A stretch of DNA of 7,222 bases from Terriglobia bacterium (lineage in GTDB: Bacteria; Acidobacteriota; Terriglobia; UBA7540). Shown here piece after piece: positions 1-6,032 of this stretch. Location: positions 1-7,222 of the forward strand of contig JASHTR010000579.1 of the NCBI GenBank assembly GCA_030040455.1. The letters are read 5' to 3'. Under the pieces are notes generated by a model. That model was given only the letters and a program-made list of their open reading frames with translations. It did not search any database and was not told the origin of the DNA. Numbering within the stretch: position 1 is the stretch's first letter; each line of letters begins with the position of its first letter. The position numbers and the translations under genes are program-made.

Positions 1-1119
1 GCGGAGGGAAGCCTGCGTGATGCGCTCTCGCTTCTGGACGAAGTGATGGCCGCATTCGGCGAGCGGGTAGAAGAGGCGCAGGTGCGGCAACTTCTGGGCG
101 TCGTTCCGGCCAAGCTGCTGGCCGGGGTCGTCGCAGCGGTCGGTGAAGGCGATTCACGGAAAGCGCTGGAGCAGGTGCACCAGCTTGCCGCAGAGGGATA
201 CGATTTCATCAGCTTCTCCGGCGAACTCACACGCTTTATTCGCGACCTGATGGTCGCCCGGAGCTGCGGGGCAGCAAGCCCGCTGCTGCAAGTGCCAGAG
301 GACGAGCGCGCGAGTCTGGCGAAGCTGGCGGAAGCATTCCGCGAGGAAGATCTTACCCGCTTTCTTCAGATCATGCTGCGGACACAGGGCGAAATGCGCT
401 ATTCACTCCATCCTCGCTTTCATCTGGAGCTTGCGTTGGCGAAGCTGGCGCACGCGCCGAAGCTTGCGGCACTCGAAAGCCTGCTCGGTCGAATCGAAAA
501 GCAGGACGCCCCGCCGGGCCGGGCCCAGGGAGGAAGCGCAGCAGCGCGACCGGGGGGCTCGAGCGTTTCTCCCCCGCCAGCCAAGGGGCGCGAGTTTTCC
601 TCGGCGCTGGCGGGGAATGAGTTCCCCCCTTCTTCTGCCGGGGCCGCAGCACCTCCAGCTTCCTCCGCGCCCCTCTCTGGCGCGCAAGCGACCCGCGCCC
701 CACGCTTCACCCCAACCGAAAGCCCGCAAGCCGCTGAAGGCGGCGGAGGGGAAGATGCTCGCCTTGCCGCCATCAAGGCCGTTCTCTTCGAGCAATCCAA
801 ATTCCTTGCAAGCTGCCTGAATCCGGTAGCAGGCTGGCGATTTGAAGATGGCCGGGTGGAGCTTATCTACGCTCCGGACGGCTCGTGGGCGGCAGACCTG
901 CTCAAGAGTCGCGAGCACCAGGAAAAGCTGCGCGCCGCGTGCGAGAAGGTGCTGGGGCAACCGGTGAGAATCCATGTTACACTGGGCGCGGGGGGTGCGC
1001 AGGCCCAGGCGCCGTCTGCTGACGCCCGGGAGCGGGCGCAGCGAAATCCTGCAGTAGCGGAGTTTCAGAAGCGTTTTGACGGTATCTTATTGAGCGTCAA
1101 AGACCTGAGGCGGGAGTAA
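1..1119 (+). CDS. dnaX: DNA polymerase III subunit gamma/tau, C-terminal part (5' end outside window)
   Basis: DnaX is the ATPase subunit of the clamp loader that places the beta sliding clamp on DNA; its tau form also tethers polymerase cores. The frame is open from base 1 and starts with AEGSLRDALSLLDEV, the conserved AAA+ sensor-2 region of DnaX, so the ATP-binding part lies upstream and the true start is not visible. In the 372 residues seen, about 1-160 are the helical collar domain (domain III). About 165-255 are a linker rich in Pro, Ala, Gly and Ser. About 258-372 form a folded-looking C-terminal domain ending in FQKRFDGILLSVKDLRRE. The linker and C-terminal domain indicate the long (tau-like) form. 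I see no A-rich slippery site in this part, so a programmed gamma form is not indicated here. The stop lies 3 bases before ybaB, as expected for the conserved dnaX-ybaB-recR operon. Confidence 0.95.
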   Translation, partial: AEGSLRDALSLLDEVMAAFGERVEEAQVRQLLGVVPAKLLAGVVAAVGEGDSRKALEQVHQLAAEGYDFISFSGELTRFIRDLMVARSCGAASPLLQVPEDERASLAKLAEAFREEDLTRFLQIMLRTQGEMRYSLHPRFHLELALAKLAHAPKLAALESLLGRIEKQDAPPGRAQGGSAAARPGGSSVSPPPAKGREFSSALAGNEFPPSSAGAAAPPASSAPLSGAQATRAPRFTPTESPQAAEGGGGEDARLAAIKAVLFEQSKFLASCLNPVAGWRFEDGRVELIYAPDGSWAADLLKSREHQEKLRAACEKVLGQPVRIHVTLGAGGAQAQAPSADARERAQRNPAVAEFQKRFDGILLSVKDLRRE

Positions 1120-1122
1120 ACC

Positions 1123-1434
1123 ATGAAGAATCTGCAGCAGATGCAGCAAATCATGAAGCAGGTGCAGCAGCTCCAGGAGCAACTTCAGAAGCAGCTTGAC
1201 GAGCTGGTCGTTGAAGCTTCAGCCGGAGGGGGCATGGTGACCGTTAAAATGAACGGCCAGAAGCAATTGGTTTCCGTCCGGATCGATCCAGAGGTATTTG
1301 CCTCCAAGGACGGAGAAATGCTTCAGGATTTATTCGTTGCAGCGGTGAATGAAGGCTGCCGCAAAATTGATGAGCAACTCGCCAGCCGCGTGGGGAACAT
1401 GGCTGGAGGCTTGAATCTCCCCGGCTTGATCTGA
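1123..1434 (+). CDS. ybaB: YbaB/EbfC family nucleoid-associated DNA-binding protein
   Basis: This is a small (103 aa) protein of the YbaB/EbfC family. Members form dimers that bind DNA without strong sequence specificity and are thought to help nucleoid organisation or recombination. Residues 1-30 are a Gln/Leu-rich helix ([20 protein letters not shown]) typical of the family. The central part has the conserved glycine-rich turn and strands [15 protein letters not shown], followed by [10 protein letters not shown] and a C-terminal helical segment ending in a Gly/Leu-rich tail, [12 protein letters not shown]. Length is normal for the family. The start ATG follows a GGGAG ribosome binding site (1112-1116) placed inside the last codons of dnaX, so it is probably translated from the same message. 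recR follows 11 bases later. Confidence 0.95.
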   Translation: MKNLQQMQQIMKQVQQLQEQLQKQLDELVVEASAGGGMVTVKMNGQKQLVSVRIDPEVFASKDGEMLQDLFVAAVNEGCRKIDEQLASRVGNMAGGLNLPGLI

Positions 1435-1445
1435 TCCGAATTGCT

Positions 1446-2042
1446 ATGAGTGTGTTTGCGGGACCGCTTTCGCGGTTGATCGACGAATTGAAGCGGCTCC
1501 CGGGAATCGGCCAGAAGTCCGCGCAGCGCATTGCATTTCATATTGAGAGCGCGCCCCGCGAAAACGCCGAGCGGCTCGCGCAGGCTGTTTTGGAAGTGAA
1601 GGAGAGAATCGGGCTTTGCAGCCTTTGCAATAACCTCACTGAGCATGACCCGTGTGATTACTGCTCAGACCCCCGCCGCGACCGGTCGGTCATCTGCGTG
1701 GTTGAAACCCCCTACAACGTTGTGGGCATCGAGCGCATCCACGAATTTCATGGGCTTTATCACGTTCTGCACGGCGCGCTCTCTCCCCTTCGAGGAATTG
1801 GACCCGAACAACTCCGGCTCAAGAACCTGATCGAGCGCCTTAAGGACGGCATCACCGAGATTATCGTGGCCACCAATCCTAACGTCGAGGGCGAGGCCAC
1901 CGCGGTCTATCTCTCCAAGCTCATCCGGCCTCTTGGCATCAAAGTGACGCGCATTGCCATGGGGATTCCCGTAGGCTCAGAACTGGAGTTTGCCGACGAA
2001 GTCACCCTGCTGAAAGCCATGGAAGGCCGCAGAGAAATTTGA
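1446..2042 (+). CDS. recR: Recombination mediator protein RecR
   Basis: RecR works with RecO (and RecF) to load RecA on single-stranded DNA at gaps, in the cytoplasm. The 198-residue product has full family length and every expected element. There is a helix-hairpin-helix segment, [11 protein letters not shown] (18-28). A zinc finger is formed by Cys58, Cys61, Cys70 and Cys73 (CSLC and CDYC). A Toprim domain starts near residue 80, with Glu87 in VVET, the [16 protein letters not shown] block (105-120) and [10 protein letters not shown] (143-152). The C-terminal [20 protein letters not shown] matches the conserved RecR tail. It lies 11 bases after ybaB, third in the operon. No clear Shine-Dalgarno sequence precedes the ATG (upstream bases read GATCCGAATTGCT), so it may depend on translational coupling. 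No rho-independent terminator is evident after the stop. Confidence 0.97.
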   Translation: MSVFAGPLSRLIDELKRLPGIGQKSAQRIAFHIESAPRENAERLAQAVLEVKERIGLCSLCNNLTEHDPCDYCSDPRRDRSVICVVETPYNVVGIERIHEFHGLYHVLHGALSPLRGIGPEQLRLKNLIERLKDGITEIIVATNPNVEGEATAVYLSKLIRPLGIKVTRIAMGIPVGSELEFADEVTLLKAMEGRREI

Positions 2043-2084
2043 AGACCCGTTTTCAAGAATAACTCCGCGACTTAACTTTCTGAG

Positions 2085-2100
2085 CCTTGGCGCCTTGGCG
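2085..2100. repeat. Tandem CCTTGGCG x2 intergenic repeat
   Basis: Two exact adjacent copies of CCTTGGCG (2085-2092 and 2093-2100) are followed by TGA in the gap between recR and the convergent malectin gene. From general knowledge, short CTTGGCG/CTTTGCG-type tandem strings near gene ends recur in many environmental bacterial genomes and give spurious peptides resembling RKDAKAQR on the opposite strand. That this copy belongs to that dispersed class is inference. No transposase or terminal inverted repeat is seen. Confidence 0.5.
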
Positions 2101-2139
2101 TGATGCTTCTTGATGGTAGCCAGACTTTTTCACGCCTTC

Positions 2140-3726
2140 TTACCTTTTCGTGCCTCCGGAAGGTTCATTCACCACCTCAATGGCGTCGATCAGCGGATAA
2201 TTGACGACGGGCTGGAATCGAATGGCCAGCTTGCCCTGCGCATTGGCTTCGAGATCGTGGAAAGTCTCCACCAGGGCGCGGTCTGCGCCGTGCGCCTCCT
2301 TGAAGATATCGAAGTCCCGAAGAACAACGTCGTCGTTGCAGACAACATTGAACACCCGGGAACCCACTCCACCCCCACCCGGCTTTCCTGGACCGAAATA
2401 CCGCTCGGAGAAGTAGAGCGTCACGCTGTACTTCCCTGGGGCCGCCGGGATGGCATAGTCGAAGTTGCCGTACCGTTCACCTTCAAAAAGCCCGGGGTCC
2501 GTGGTTCCGGAGACGGGACTCCGGCGCAATACCATGCGCCCTCCGCGAAAATAAACGTCCGGACTCCAGAGCCGGCCTCTATGGTCGGTATAAGAATCAT
2601 CCTGGGCGACGAGGCGGACCGGCAGGGTCTCGCCACGCGGCACCGGAACAAGCTTGATGGCATCGACGAACGGGTCCCCGGTCTGGCGAAGAAACCGGAT
2701 GTGAACGCGGCCGTCGGGCGCGGGAGTAATGTCCTTGAAAACGCGGACGTCCGCAATGAAGTTGCCCCCTGCATCGGCAAAAACATCAAAGAAGTTCAGC
2801 AGGATACGGCCGTTCACCTGCACAACAAACAGGCGGCTGGTTTCCCCGCCTCCCAGCAGCGTTCCCGGACCGTAGGTCGTCTCAACGAAATAAAGCCAGA
2901 GTTCGTAATTCCCTGGCTTAATAGGGATATTGTAAGAGAATTCCCCCTGGCGGCAGGTCTCAAAAAGCGTCGGGTCGGAAGTGCGGGCGATGAAACGGTC
3001 AGGGTTTTGGACAACTTCGCCTCCGGCGAAGTAAGTGTCGCCCTGCCAGGTGTTGCCTGACCGGTCGATGTAGTTCTTCTTGAGGTAACCCGAGATGATG
3101 CAGACATGGGGCAATTCTCCCTCGGTGATAGGAAGAGTTGGCGGCTTGGCAGACAACTCCGGCGCTAAGTGCTGAACCGATTCCCATTGGCGCAGGGCAA
3201 GAAAGCCAAGAACGATTGCTGCCAGTACGGCACCCATAGCGACGAGAAAACGCGTGGAAGGCACGCGCCGCCCGTATCTCGCCGGGGCGAGGCTGATCTC
3301 TTCCCCACGACCAGCGACCGATGGCAGTTCTGCGAACAAGGCCGGGACCCGGGTGGTCTCGGGGCTTTCCAGGGCGTTCGCGCCTTCTTCCCTCCAAATG
3401 AACTGCGGCGCGTAATGCCCCGGCTGAAGATTAATCACGATGCGATGATCGATTCCGCCATTTTCGTAATATCTTTTCAACTTCTCTCTCAGCCGGTGCA
3501 CCTCAACGCGGACAATGGCGCTCGAGGCAGGGTCAAAGTCCGTAGGCCGGCCTAACGCCTCGACGCCCAGGTTGTATTCTTTAAGCTGGTCTGCTTTGCC
3601 TTCCCAATACTTCTCGCAAATATAGCGGAGCAGTTTTTCAAGGTTAGGCGACTTCGCCAGAAGGCCTGACGACAAAACCGACTGCAATTCCTCCCTCTCC
3701 TTCTGTTCTTTAGGGTAGGTTTCCAT
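2140..3726 (-). CDS. Single-pass membrane protein: N-terminal winged-helix-like domain plus two malectin domains
   Basis: This 528-residue protein has three parts. Residues 1-110 form a charged domain with LLRYICEKYWEGKADQLKEY, LGRPTDFDPASSAIVRVEVH and RLREKLKRYY. It is known to me from Acidobacteria and rhizobial regulators, and is probably winged-helix-like. A transmembrane segment covers about 160-178 (LVAMGAVLAAIVLGFLAL); basic residues before it (RYGRR) suggest the N terminus is in the cytoplasm. Two malectin-like carbohydrate-binding domains follow (about 207-362 and 370-522). They are clear duplicates: TWQGDTYFAGG matches LWSPDVYFRGG, YNIPIKPGNYELWLYF matches YAIPAAPGKYSVTLYF, and both contain YFGPG/TYGPG and end in a DAIKLV/DAIEVV strand. 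I chose the ATG at 3726 because the recognisable domain begins there. The frame stays open to 3975, but that extension has no family-like sequence and would overlap the neighbouring toxin pseudogene. The ribosome site is weak (GGTAG, 10 bases away). A role as a sugar-sensing membrane regulator is inference. Confidence 0.85.
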   Translation of the reverse strand: METYPKEQKEREELQSVLSSGLLAKSPNLEKLLRYICEKYWEGKADQLKEYNLGVEALGRPTDFDPASSAIVRVEVHRLREKLKRYYENGGIDHRIVINLQPGHYAPQFIWREEGANALESPETTRVPALFAELPSVAGRGEEISLAPARYGRRVPSTRFLVAMGAVLAAIVLGFLALRQWESVQHLAPELSAKPPTLPITEGELPHVCIISGYLKKNYIDRSGNTWQGDTYFAGGEVVQNPDRFIARTSDPTLFETCRQGEFSYNIPIKPGNYELWLYFVETTYGPGTLLGGGETSRLFVVQVNGRILLNFFDVFADAGGNFIADVRVFKDITPAPDGRVHIRFLRQTGDPFVDAIKLVPVPRGETLPVRLVAQDDSYTDHRGRLWSPDVYFRGGRMVLRRSPVSGTTDPGLFEGERYGNFDYAIPAAPGKYSVTLYFSERYFGPGKPGGGGVGSRVFNVVCNDDVVLRDFDIFKEAHGADRALVETFHDLEANAQGKLAIRFQPVVNYPLIDAIEVVNEPSGGTKR

Positions 3727-3925
3727 CAGGCGGATTCTACCAGCTTGAAACCAACACAACAATACCACCCTATTCAAGACACAACGATCCGCCGCAAAGG
3801 CCGGCAGGGCGCCAAAGCGACAACCGCCTGCCAGTCCTCGACAATCCACAATTGCGTTGCGCAAATGACCCATTTTGAGATTTGATCGTACGATACAAAA
3901 CCGGGCAATAGGGGAAGAAAGGACG
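3727..3925. other. Intergenic spacer upstream of the malectin gene, with a 10-bp palindrome
   Basis: These 199 bases separate the toxin pseudogene from the malectin gene; both genes are on the minus strand. The spacer should hold the malectin gene's leader and perhaps its promoter, but I cannot point to a convincing -35/-10 pair. It contains a perfect palindrome ATCGTACGAT (3885-3894) and a TTGCGCAA palindrome (3857-3864), either of which could be a protein-binding site or chance. No coding sequence is supported. Confidence 0.3.
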
Positions 3926-4252
3926 TTAGCTGAAAGGAATATCAATTTCCACGTAGCTGCCGGGCTGCGCTGCATTCACGGCAGAGGCTATCTTGCGGAC
4001 ATGACGTTGCACGATGCGCCATTGCGAATTGCCAAGCACGACAATCGCAATGGCGCGGCCCTTCAAATTCTACTGCGTCACCATGTTCTTGTCCGTGGTA
4101 ATCAGAACCTTGAACCCGGCTTCTTCGGCGGCTTTCATTAACTCGCCATTGACAAGCCGGTCCCACCCCGCATCTTTAGCTTTCGTGACGGTGTGGCCTG
4201 TAAGAAACGGAATAAGCGGGACTGGTGTACCGTGGTCAAACAGAATGCGCAT
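3926..4252 (-). pseudogene. DUF5615 (PIN-like) toxin gene with premature in-frame TAG
   Basis: Translated on the minus strand from ATG at 4252, this reads as a DUF5615 protein, a PIN/Mut7-C-like family usually found as the presumed RNase toxin beside DUF433 antitoxins. It opens with MRILFDHGTPVPLIPFL (Asp6 in the FDxGTP motif), continues through GWDRLVNGELMKAAEEAGF and reaches LITTDKN (Asp54), matching the family's conserved acidic positions. Codon 61 is TAG (4070-4072). The same frame then continues without a shift as NLKGRAIAIVVLGNSQWRIV, then VRKIASAVNAAQPGSYVEIDIPFS, to TAA at 3926-3928. That is the normal family C-terminus, giving a restored length of about 108 residues. Relatives commonly have Gln-Gln-Asn-Leu here, so a CAG to TAG change is the simplest cause. 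The start overlaps the DUF433 gene by 17 bases. Read literally, the product is a 60-residue truncated peptide; suppression of the stop or a sequencing error are alternatives. Confidence 0.85.
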
Positions 4253-4508
4253 CAACGGGCATCTCACGGTTCGCAGAATTGGGCGGATTCGGTGGGTCAA
4301 GACTACGGGCCGCGAACTCCAGCACGGCAACAATCTGTTCCCGCGACACGTCGAACCACTCCACGATTTCGTCGATGGTGGCCCCGGATTCGAGGTTTTC
4401 GAACACAGTGGCAACCGGCATCCGGGTATCTTTAAACACCCATGCGCCGCTGACTTTGCCTGGGATGCTCTCCACAGCAGGGCATTGGGACCAATCGAGG
4501 TTTGCCAT
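4236..4508 (-). CDS. DUF433 family antitoxin-like protein
   Basis: This 90-residue protein belongs to DUF433, whose members usually pair with DUF5615 or PIN-type proteins as presumed DNA-binding antitoxins. The core reads CPAVESIPGKVSGAWVFKDT, then RMPVATVFENLESGATIDEI and a helical segment, VEWFDVSREQIVAVLEFAAR. These correspond to the family pattern of a beta-strand Gly-x-Pro/RxPV segment followed by a helix-turn-helix (about residues 45-68). The C-terminal tail (DPPNPPNSANREMPVDAHSV) extends beyond the core and is encoded over the start of the toxin gene, a 17-base overlap that suggests translational coupling. The ATG at 4508 is chosen over the upstream in-frame Met (4565) because a near-perfect AAGGAGG lies 8 bases before it. 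The gene is intact although its partner carries a stop. Antitoxin function is inferred from family and position. Confidence 0.88.
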   Translation of the reverse strand: MANLDWSQCPAVESIPGKVSGAWVFKDTRMPVATVFENLESGATIDEIVEWFDVSREQIVAVLEFAARSLDPPNPPNSANREMPVDAHSV

Positions 4509-4516
4509 GTTCTTAC

Positions 4517-4523
4517 CCTCCTT
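4517..4523 (-). promoter_or_regulatory. Strong ribosome binding site of the DUF433 gene
   Basis: On the minus strand AAGGAGG lies 8 bases before the ATG at 4508. It decides the start codon of the antitoxin-like gene. The toxin reading frame has no comparable site, consistent with more antitoxin than toxin being made and with coupled toxin translation. Confidence 0.8.
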
Positions 4524-4748
4524 CCATTGTAGCTTGTTTTTACCATGGTTCGGCAGTGGCGTCACGCGTTGGGAAAAACCCGTGCCGGTTGAACTGCCGA
4601 TAGGGTTACGGGCGCATGATGGATCATCCGTTGCACAAAGGACCCTATTTGCAAAATGGTGATCACCCTTTACTCGACGCGATCTGCGGCTTTGCCACCG
4701 TCCAATACGGGAACTGCGCGATCGGTTAGTTGCGGACGTTTTTGTATT

Positions 4749-4777
4749 TTTTTGGTGACAAATGTGCCTTTTTGGTG
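4749..4777 (+). repeat. Direct repeat TTTTTGGTG with exact 20-base period
   Basis: TTTTTGGTG occurs at 4749-4757 and again at 4769-4777, so the copies lie on the same DNA face about two helical turns apart. They sit 77-105 bases before the start of the beta-propeller gene. The arrangement would suit a pair of operator half-sites, but a chance duplication in T-rich DNA is possible. Confidence 0.35.
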
Positions 4778-4841
4778 CAGAATCCCGCTTGCTGATTCCA
4801 ATCGGCTAGCGCGCCTGACGGCTGAAAACGGGCGCCGGCGG

Positions 4842-4847
4842 AGGAGG
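4842..4847 (+). promoter_or_regulatory. Ribosome binding site of the beta-propeller gene
   Basis: AGGAGG lies 6 bases before the ATG at 4854. It fixes the start there, directly in front of a signal peptide, rather than at the in-frame Met 66 codons upstream. Confidence 0.85.
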
Positions 4848-4853
4848 TTTGAG

Positions 4854-5855
4854 ATGGTTGTTTTTGCGTTGATGTTGATTGCAAGCGCGGGGATGCTCGC
4901 GCCGTTATGGGCGGCGTCGCCCCGTCGCACTACACCAGGCCTTTTGCTGATCGAGAATAAAGGCGAACACACGCTGGGCATTGTCGATCCCGAAGTGGGG
5001 AAGATGCTGACGAAGATTACGTTGAGCGGCATCACCGGGCACGAAGTGGCGGCTTCACCCGATGGGCGGTTCGCCTACGCACCGATTTACGGCAACTCAG
5101 GAGTTGGATCGCCGGGGACCAACGGACATGCTATCGACGTGATCGATCTTCGGACCCGGCGCGTCGCCCACGTGATTCATCTGAAACCCGTGCGGCCCCA
5201 TTGCCCTGTCTACGGTCCCGATGGAATGCTCTACGTCACCGCGGAGTTGGCGCACGCCGTCTACGTTATCGATCCCCAAACGCTCAAGCTGGTAGCCTCT
5301 ATTTCCACGGAGCAGCCCGAGTCGCACATGCTTGCCATCACTCCTGACGGGAAGCGTGGCTACACCGCGAACGTCGGCGCAGGTTCCGTCACCGCGTTGG
5401 ACCTCGAAACCAGGAAGCCGATTGCCGTGATCCACGTTGCGAAGACAGTACAACGCATCTCCGTTACGCCGGACGGCCGCTGGGTGTTTACTGCGGATCA
5501 GACGCATCCTCGCCTGGCGGTGATTGACACGGAGTCCAACAAAGTGACGCGCTGGATTCCGCTGCCCGGCGTTGCCTTTGGCAGCACCGTCACACACGAC
5601 GGCCGCTGGCTGCTGGCCACGATTCCCAAAATCGATAAAATCGCCGTGATTGATTTGACGTCAATGCAGGTGGTTCGCACGGTGGACGTGCCGAGCGCGC
5701 CCCAGGAAATCCTGGTTCGCAGAGACAACGAGGTGGCGTTTATCTCCTGCGATCGCAGCGAGAAAGTGGCTGTATTGAATCTCGGCGACTGGCAGGTTGA
5801 AAAGCTCATTTCAGTCGGTCGCACCGACGACGGCATGGCCTGGGCGGCGAGGTAG
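4854..5855 (+). CDS. Exported YVTN-type seven-bladed beta-propeller protein
   Basis: The 333-residue product starts with a signal peptide (MVVFALMLIASAGMLAPLWA, likely cleaved near Ala20/Ala21), so it acts outside the cytoplasm. The rest is built from seven repeats of the YVTN/40-residue propeller type, each with a strand pattern like SPDGRFAYA, then VIDLRTRRV. Approximate blades are 29-58, 63-110, 118-152, 160-196, 201-237, 243-280 and 284-322. The recurring PDG turn appears at 69-71, 122-124, 164-166 and 206-208, with THDG at 247-250 and a degenerate RRDN in the last blade. Blade 2 carries a longer Gly/Ser-rich loop (GNSGVGSPGTNGH). No heme-binding CxxCH and no catalytic motif is seen, so a binding or scaffold role is most likely, and its ligand cannot be named. 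It diverges from the DUF433 gene and converges with the deacetylase gene, so it is probably a single-gene unit. Confidence 0.88.
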   Translation: MVVFALMLIASAGMLAPLWAASPRRTTPGLLLIENKGEHTLGIVDPEVGKMLTKITLSGITGHEVAASPDGRFAYAPIYGNSGVGSPGTNGHAIDVIDLRTRRVAHVIHLKPVRPHCPVYGPDGMLYVTAELAHAVYVIDPQTLKLVASISTEQPESHMLAITPDGKRGYTANVGAGSVTALDLETRKPIAVIHVAKTVQRISVTPDGRWVFTADQTHPRLAVIDTESNKVTRWIPLPGVAFGSTVTHDGRWLLATIPKIDKIAVIDLTSMQVVRTVDVPSAPQEILVRRDNEVAFISCDRSEKVAVLNLGDWQVEKLISVGRTDDGMAWAAR

Positions 5856-5900
5856 CCGGTTGCCGGAAAACCATTTTAAGGCGCCGTTCGGAGCCCTTCG

Positions 5901-5916
5901 TTTGTCATCCTGAGCG
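5901..5916. repeat. TTTGTCATCCTGAGCG dispersed-type intergenic repeat
   Basis: The string TGTCATCCTGAGCG is, from general knowledge, one of the commonest short intergenic repeat cores in environmental bacterial genomes, often continuing GAAGCGAAGGATC. Here only the first part is kept. It lies between two convergent genes, where such elements usually sit. Its function is unknown. Confidence 0.55.
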
Positions 5917-5960
5917 AAAACTCCATGAGCCTCCGGCGCACCTCAGTGCATGAAAATAGC

Positions 5961-5987
5961 TGGATTCCCGCTCACGCGGGAATGACG
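5961..5987. repeat. Palindromic intergenic repeat with 8-bp perfect stem
   Basis: ATTCCCGC (5964-5971) and GCGGGAAT (5976-5983) form a perfect 8-bp stem around a TCAC loop, flanked by TGG and GACG. This matches the widespread TGGATTCCCGC/GCGGGAATGACG element, which yields spurious SFPRERESS-type peptides on the minus strand. It could act as a mild bidirectional terminator or RNA stabiliser between the convergent genes, although it lacks a T tract. Confidence 0.65.
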
Positions 5988-5996
5988 CCCGGTGTT

Positions 5997-6016
5997 GCCC
6001 CCGCGCAAGCGAGGGC
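5997..6016. repeat. Imperfect GC-rich hairpin next to the palindromic repeat
   Basis: A hairpin can form with a GCAA tetraloop (6005-6008): CGC pairs with GCG, there is one C/A mismatch, and GCCC pairs with GGGC. It lies 17 bases before the deacetylase stop codon on the plus-strand map, that is just downstream of that gene. It appears to be part of the same repeat cluster. Confidence 0.45.
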
Positions 6017-6032
6017 CCATTCGTAGAGGCGT

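Larger units (their letters stand above)
4509..4853. other. Divergent intergenic region between the DUF433 and beta-propeller genes
   Basis: This 345-base stretch carries the control regions of two divergent genes. It includes the ribosome sites at both ends, an 8-bp inverted repeat TCGGCAGT/ACTGCCGA (4550-4557 and 4593-4600, 35 bases apart), a perfect palindrome GGTGATCACC (4658-4667) and a T-rich block with a 20-base-spaced direct repeat (4749-4777). An open frame runs in from 4656 in phase with the propeller gene, but its residues are low-quality and lack family features, so I treat it as non-coding. I could not assign a confident -35/-10 promoter on either strand. Confidence 0.4.

Noticed and set aside
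371..975. Several open frames antisense or out of phase in dnaX
   Set aside because: They overlap the GC-rich Pro/Ala linker of dnaX, where stops are rare in all frames; their peptides are low-complexity and Arg/Ala/Pro-rich.
2110..3060. Long plus-strand open frame of 316 codons
   Set aside because: It lies wholly antisense to the malectin gene, has no recognisable family sequence, and its length follows from the codon bias of the real gene.
3727..3975. 83-codon N-terminal extension of the malectin protein
   Set aside because: It has no family-like content and would overlap the toxin pseudogene; the conserved domain begins at the ATG at 3726.
4526..4531. TACAAT as a minus-strand -10 box for the DUF433 gene
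   Set aside because: Transcription would start inside the ribosome binding site, and no acceptable -35 hexamer lies 16-18 bases upstream.
4070..4546. 158-codon minus-strand frame as one protein
   Set aside because: Only its last 60 codons are DUF5615-like; the earlier part is out of phase with, and antisense to nothing but, the real DUF433 gene, whose frame is the coding one there.
4656..4853. 66-codon upstream extension of the beta-propeller protein
   Set aside because: The ATG at 4854 has a strong AGGAGG site and starts a proper signal peptide, which would be buried by the extension.
5856..5866. CCGGTTGCCGG as a terminator right after the propeller gene
   Set aside because: The stem is only 4 bp with a 3-base loop and has no following T tract.
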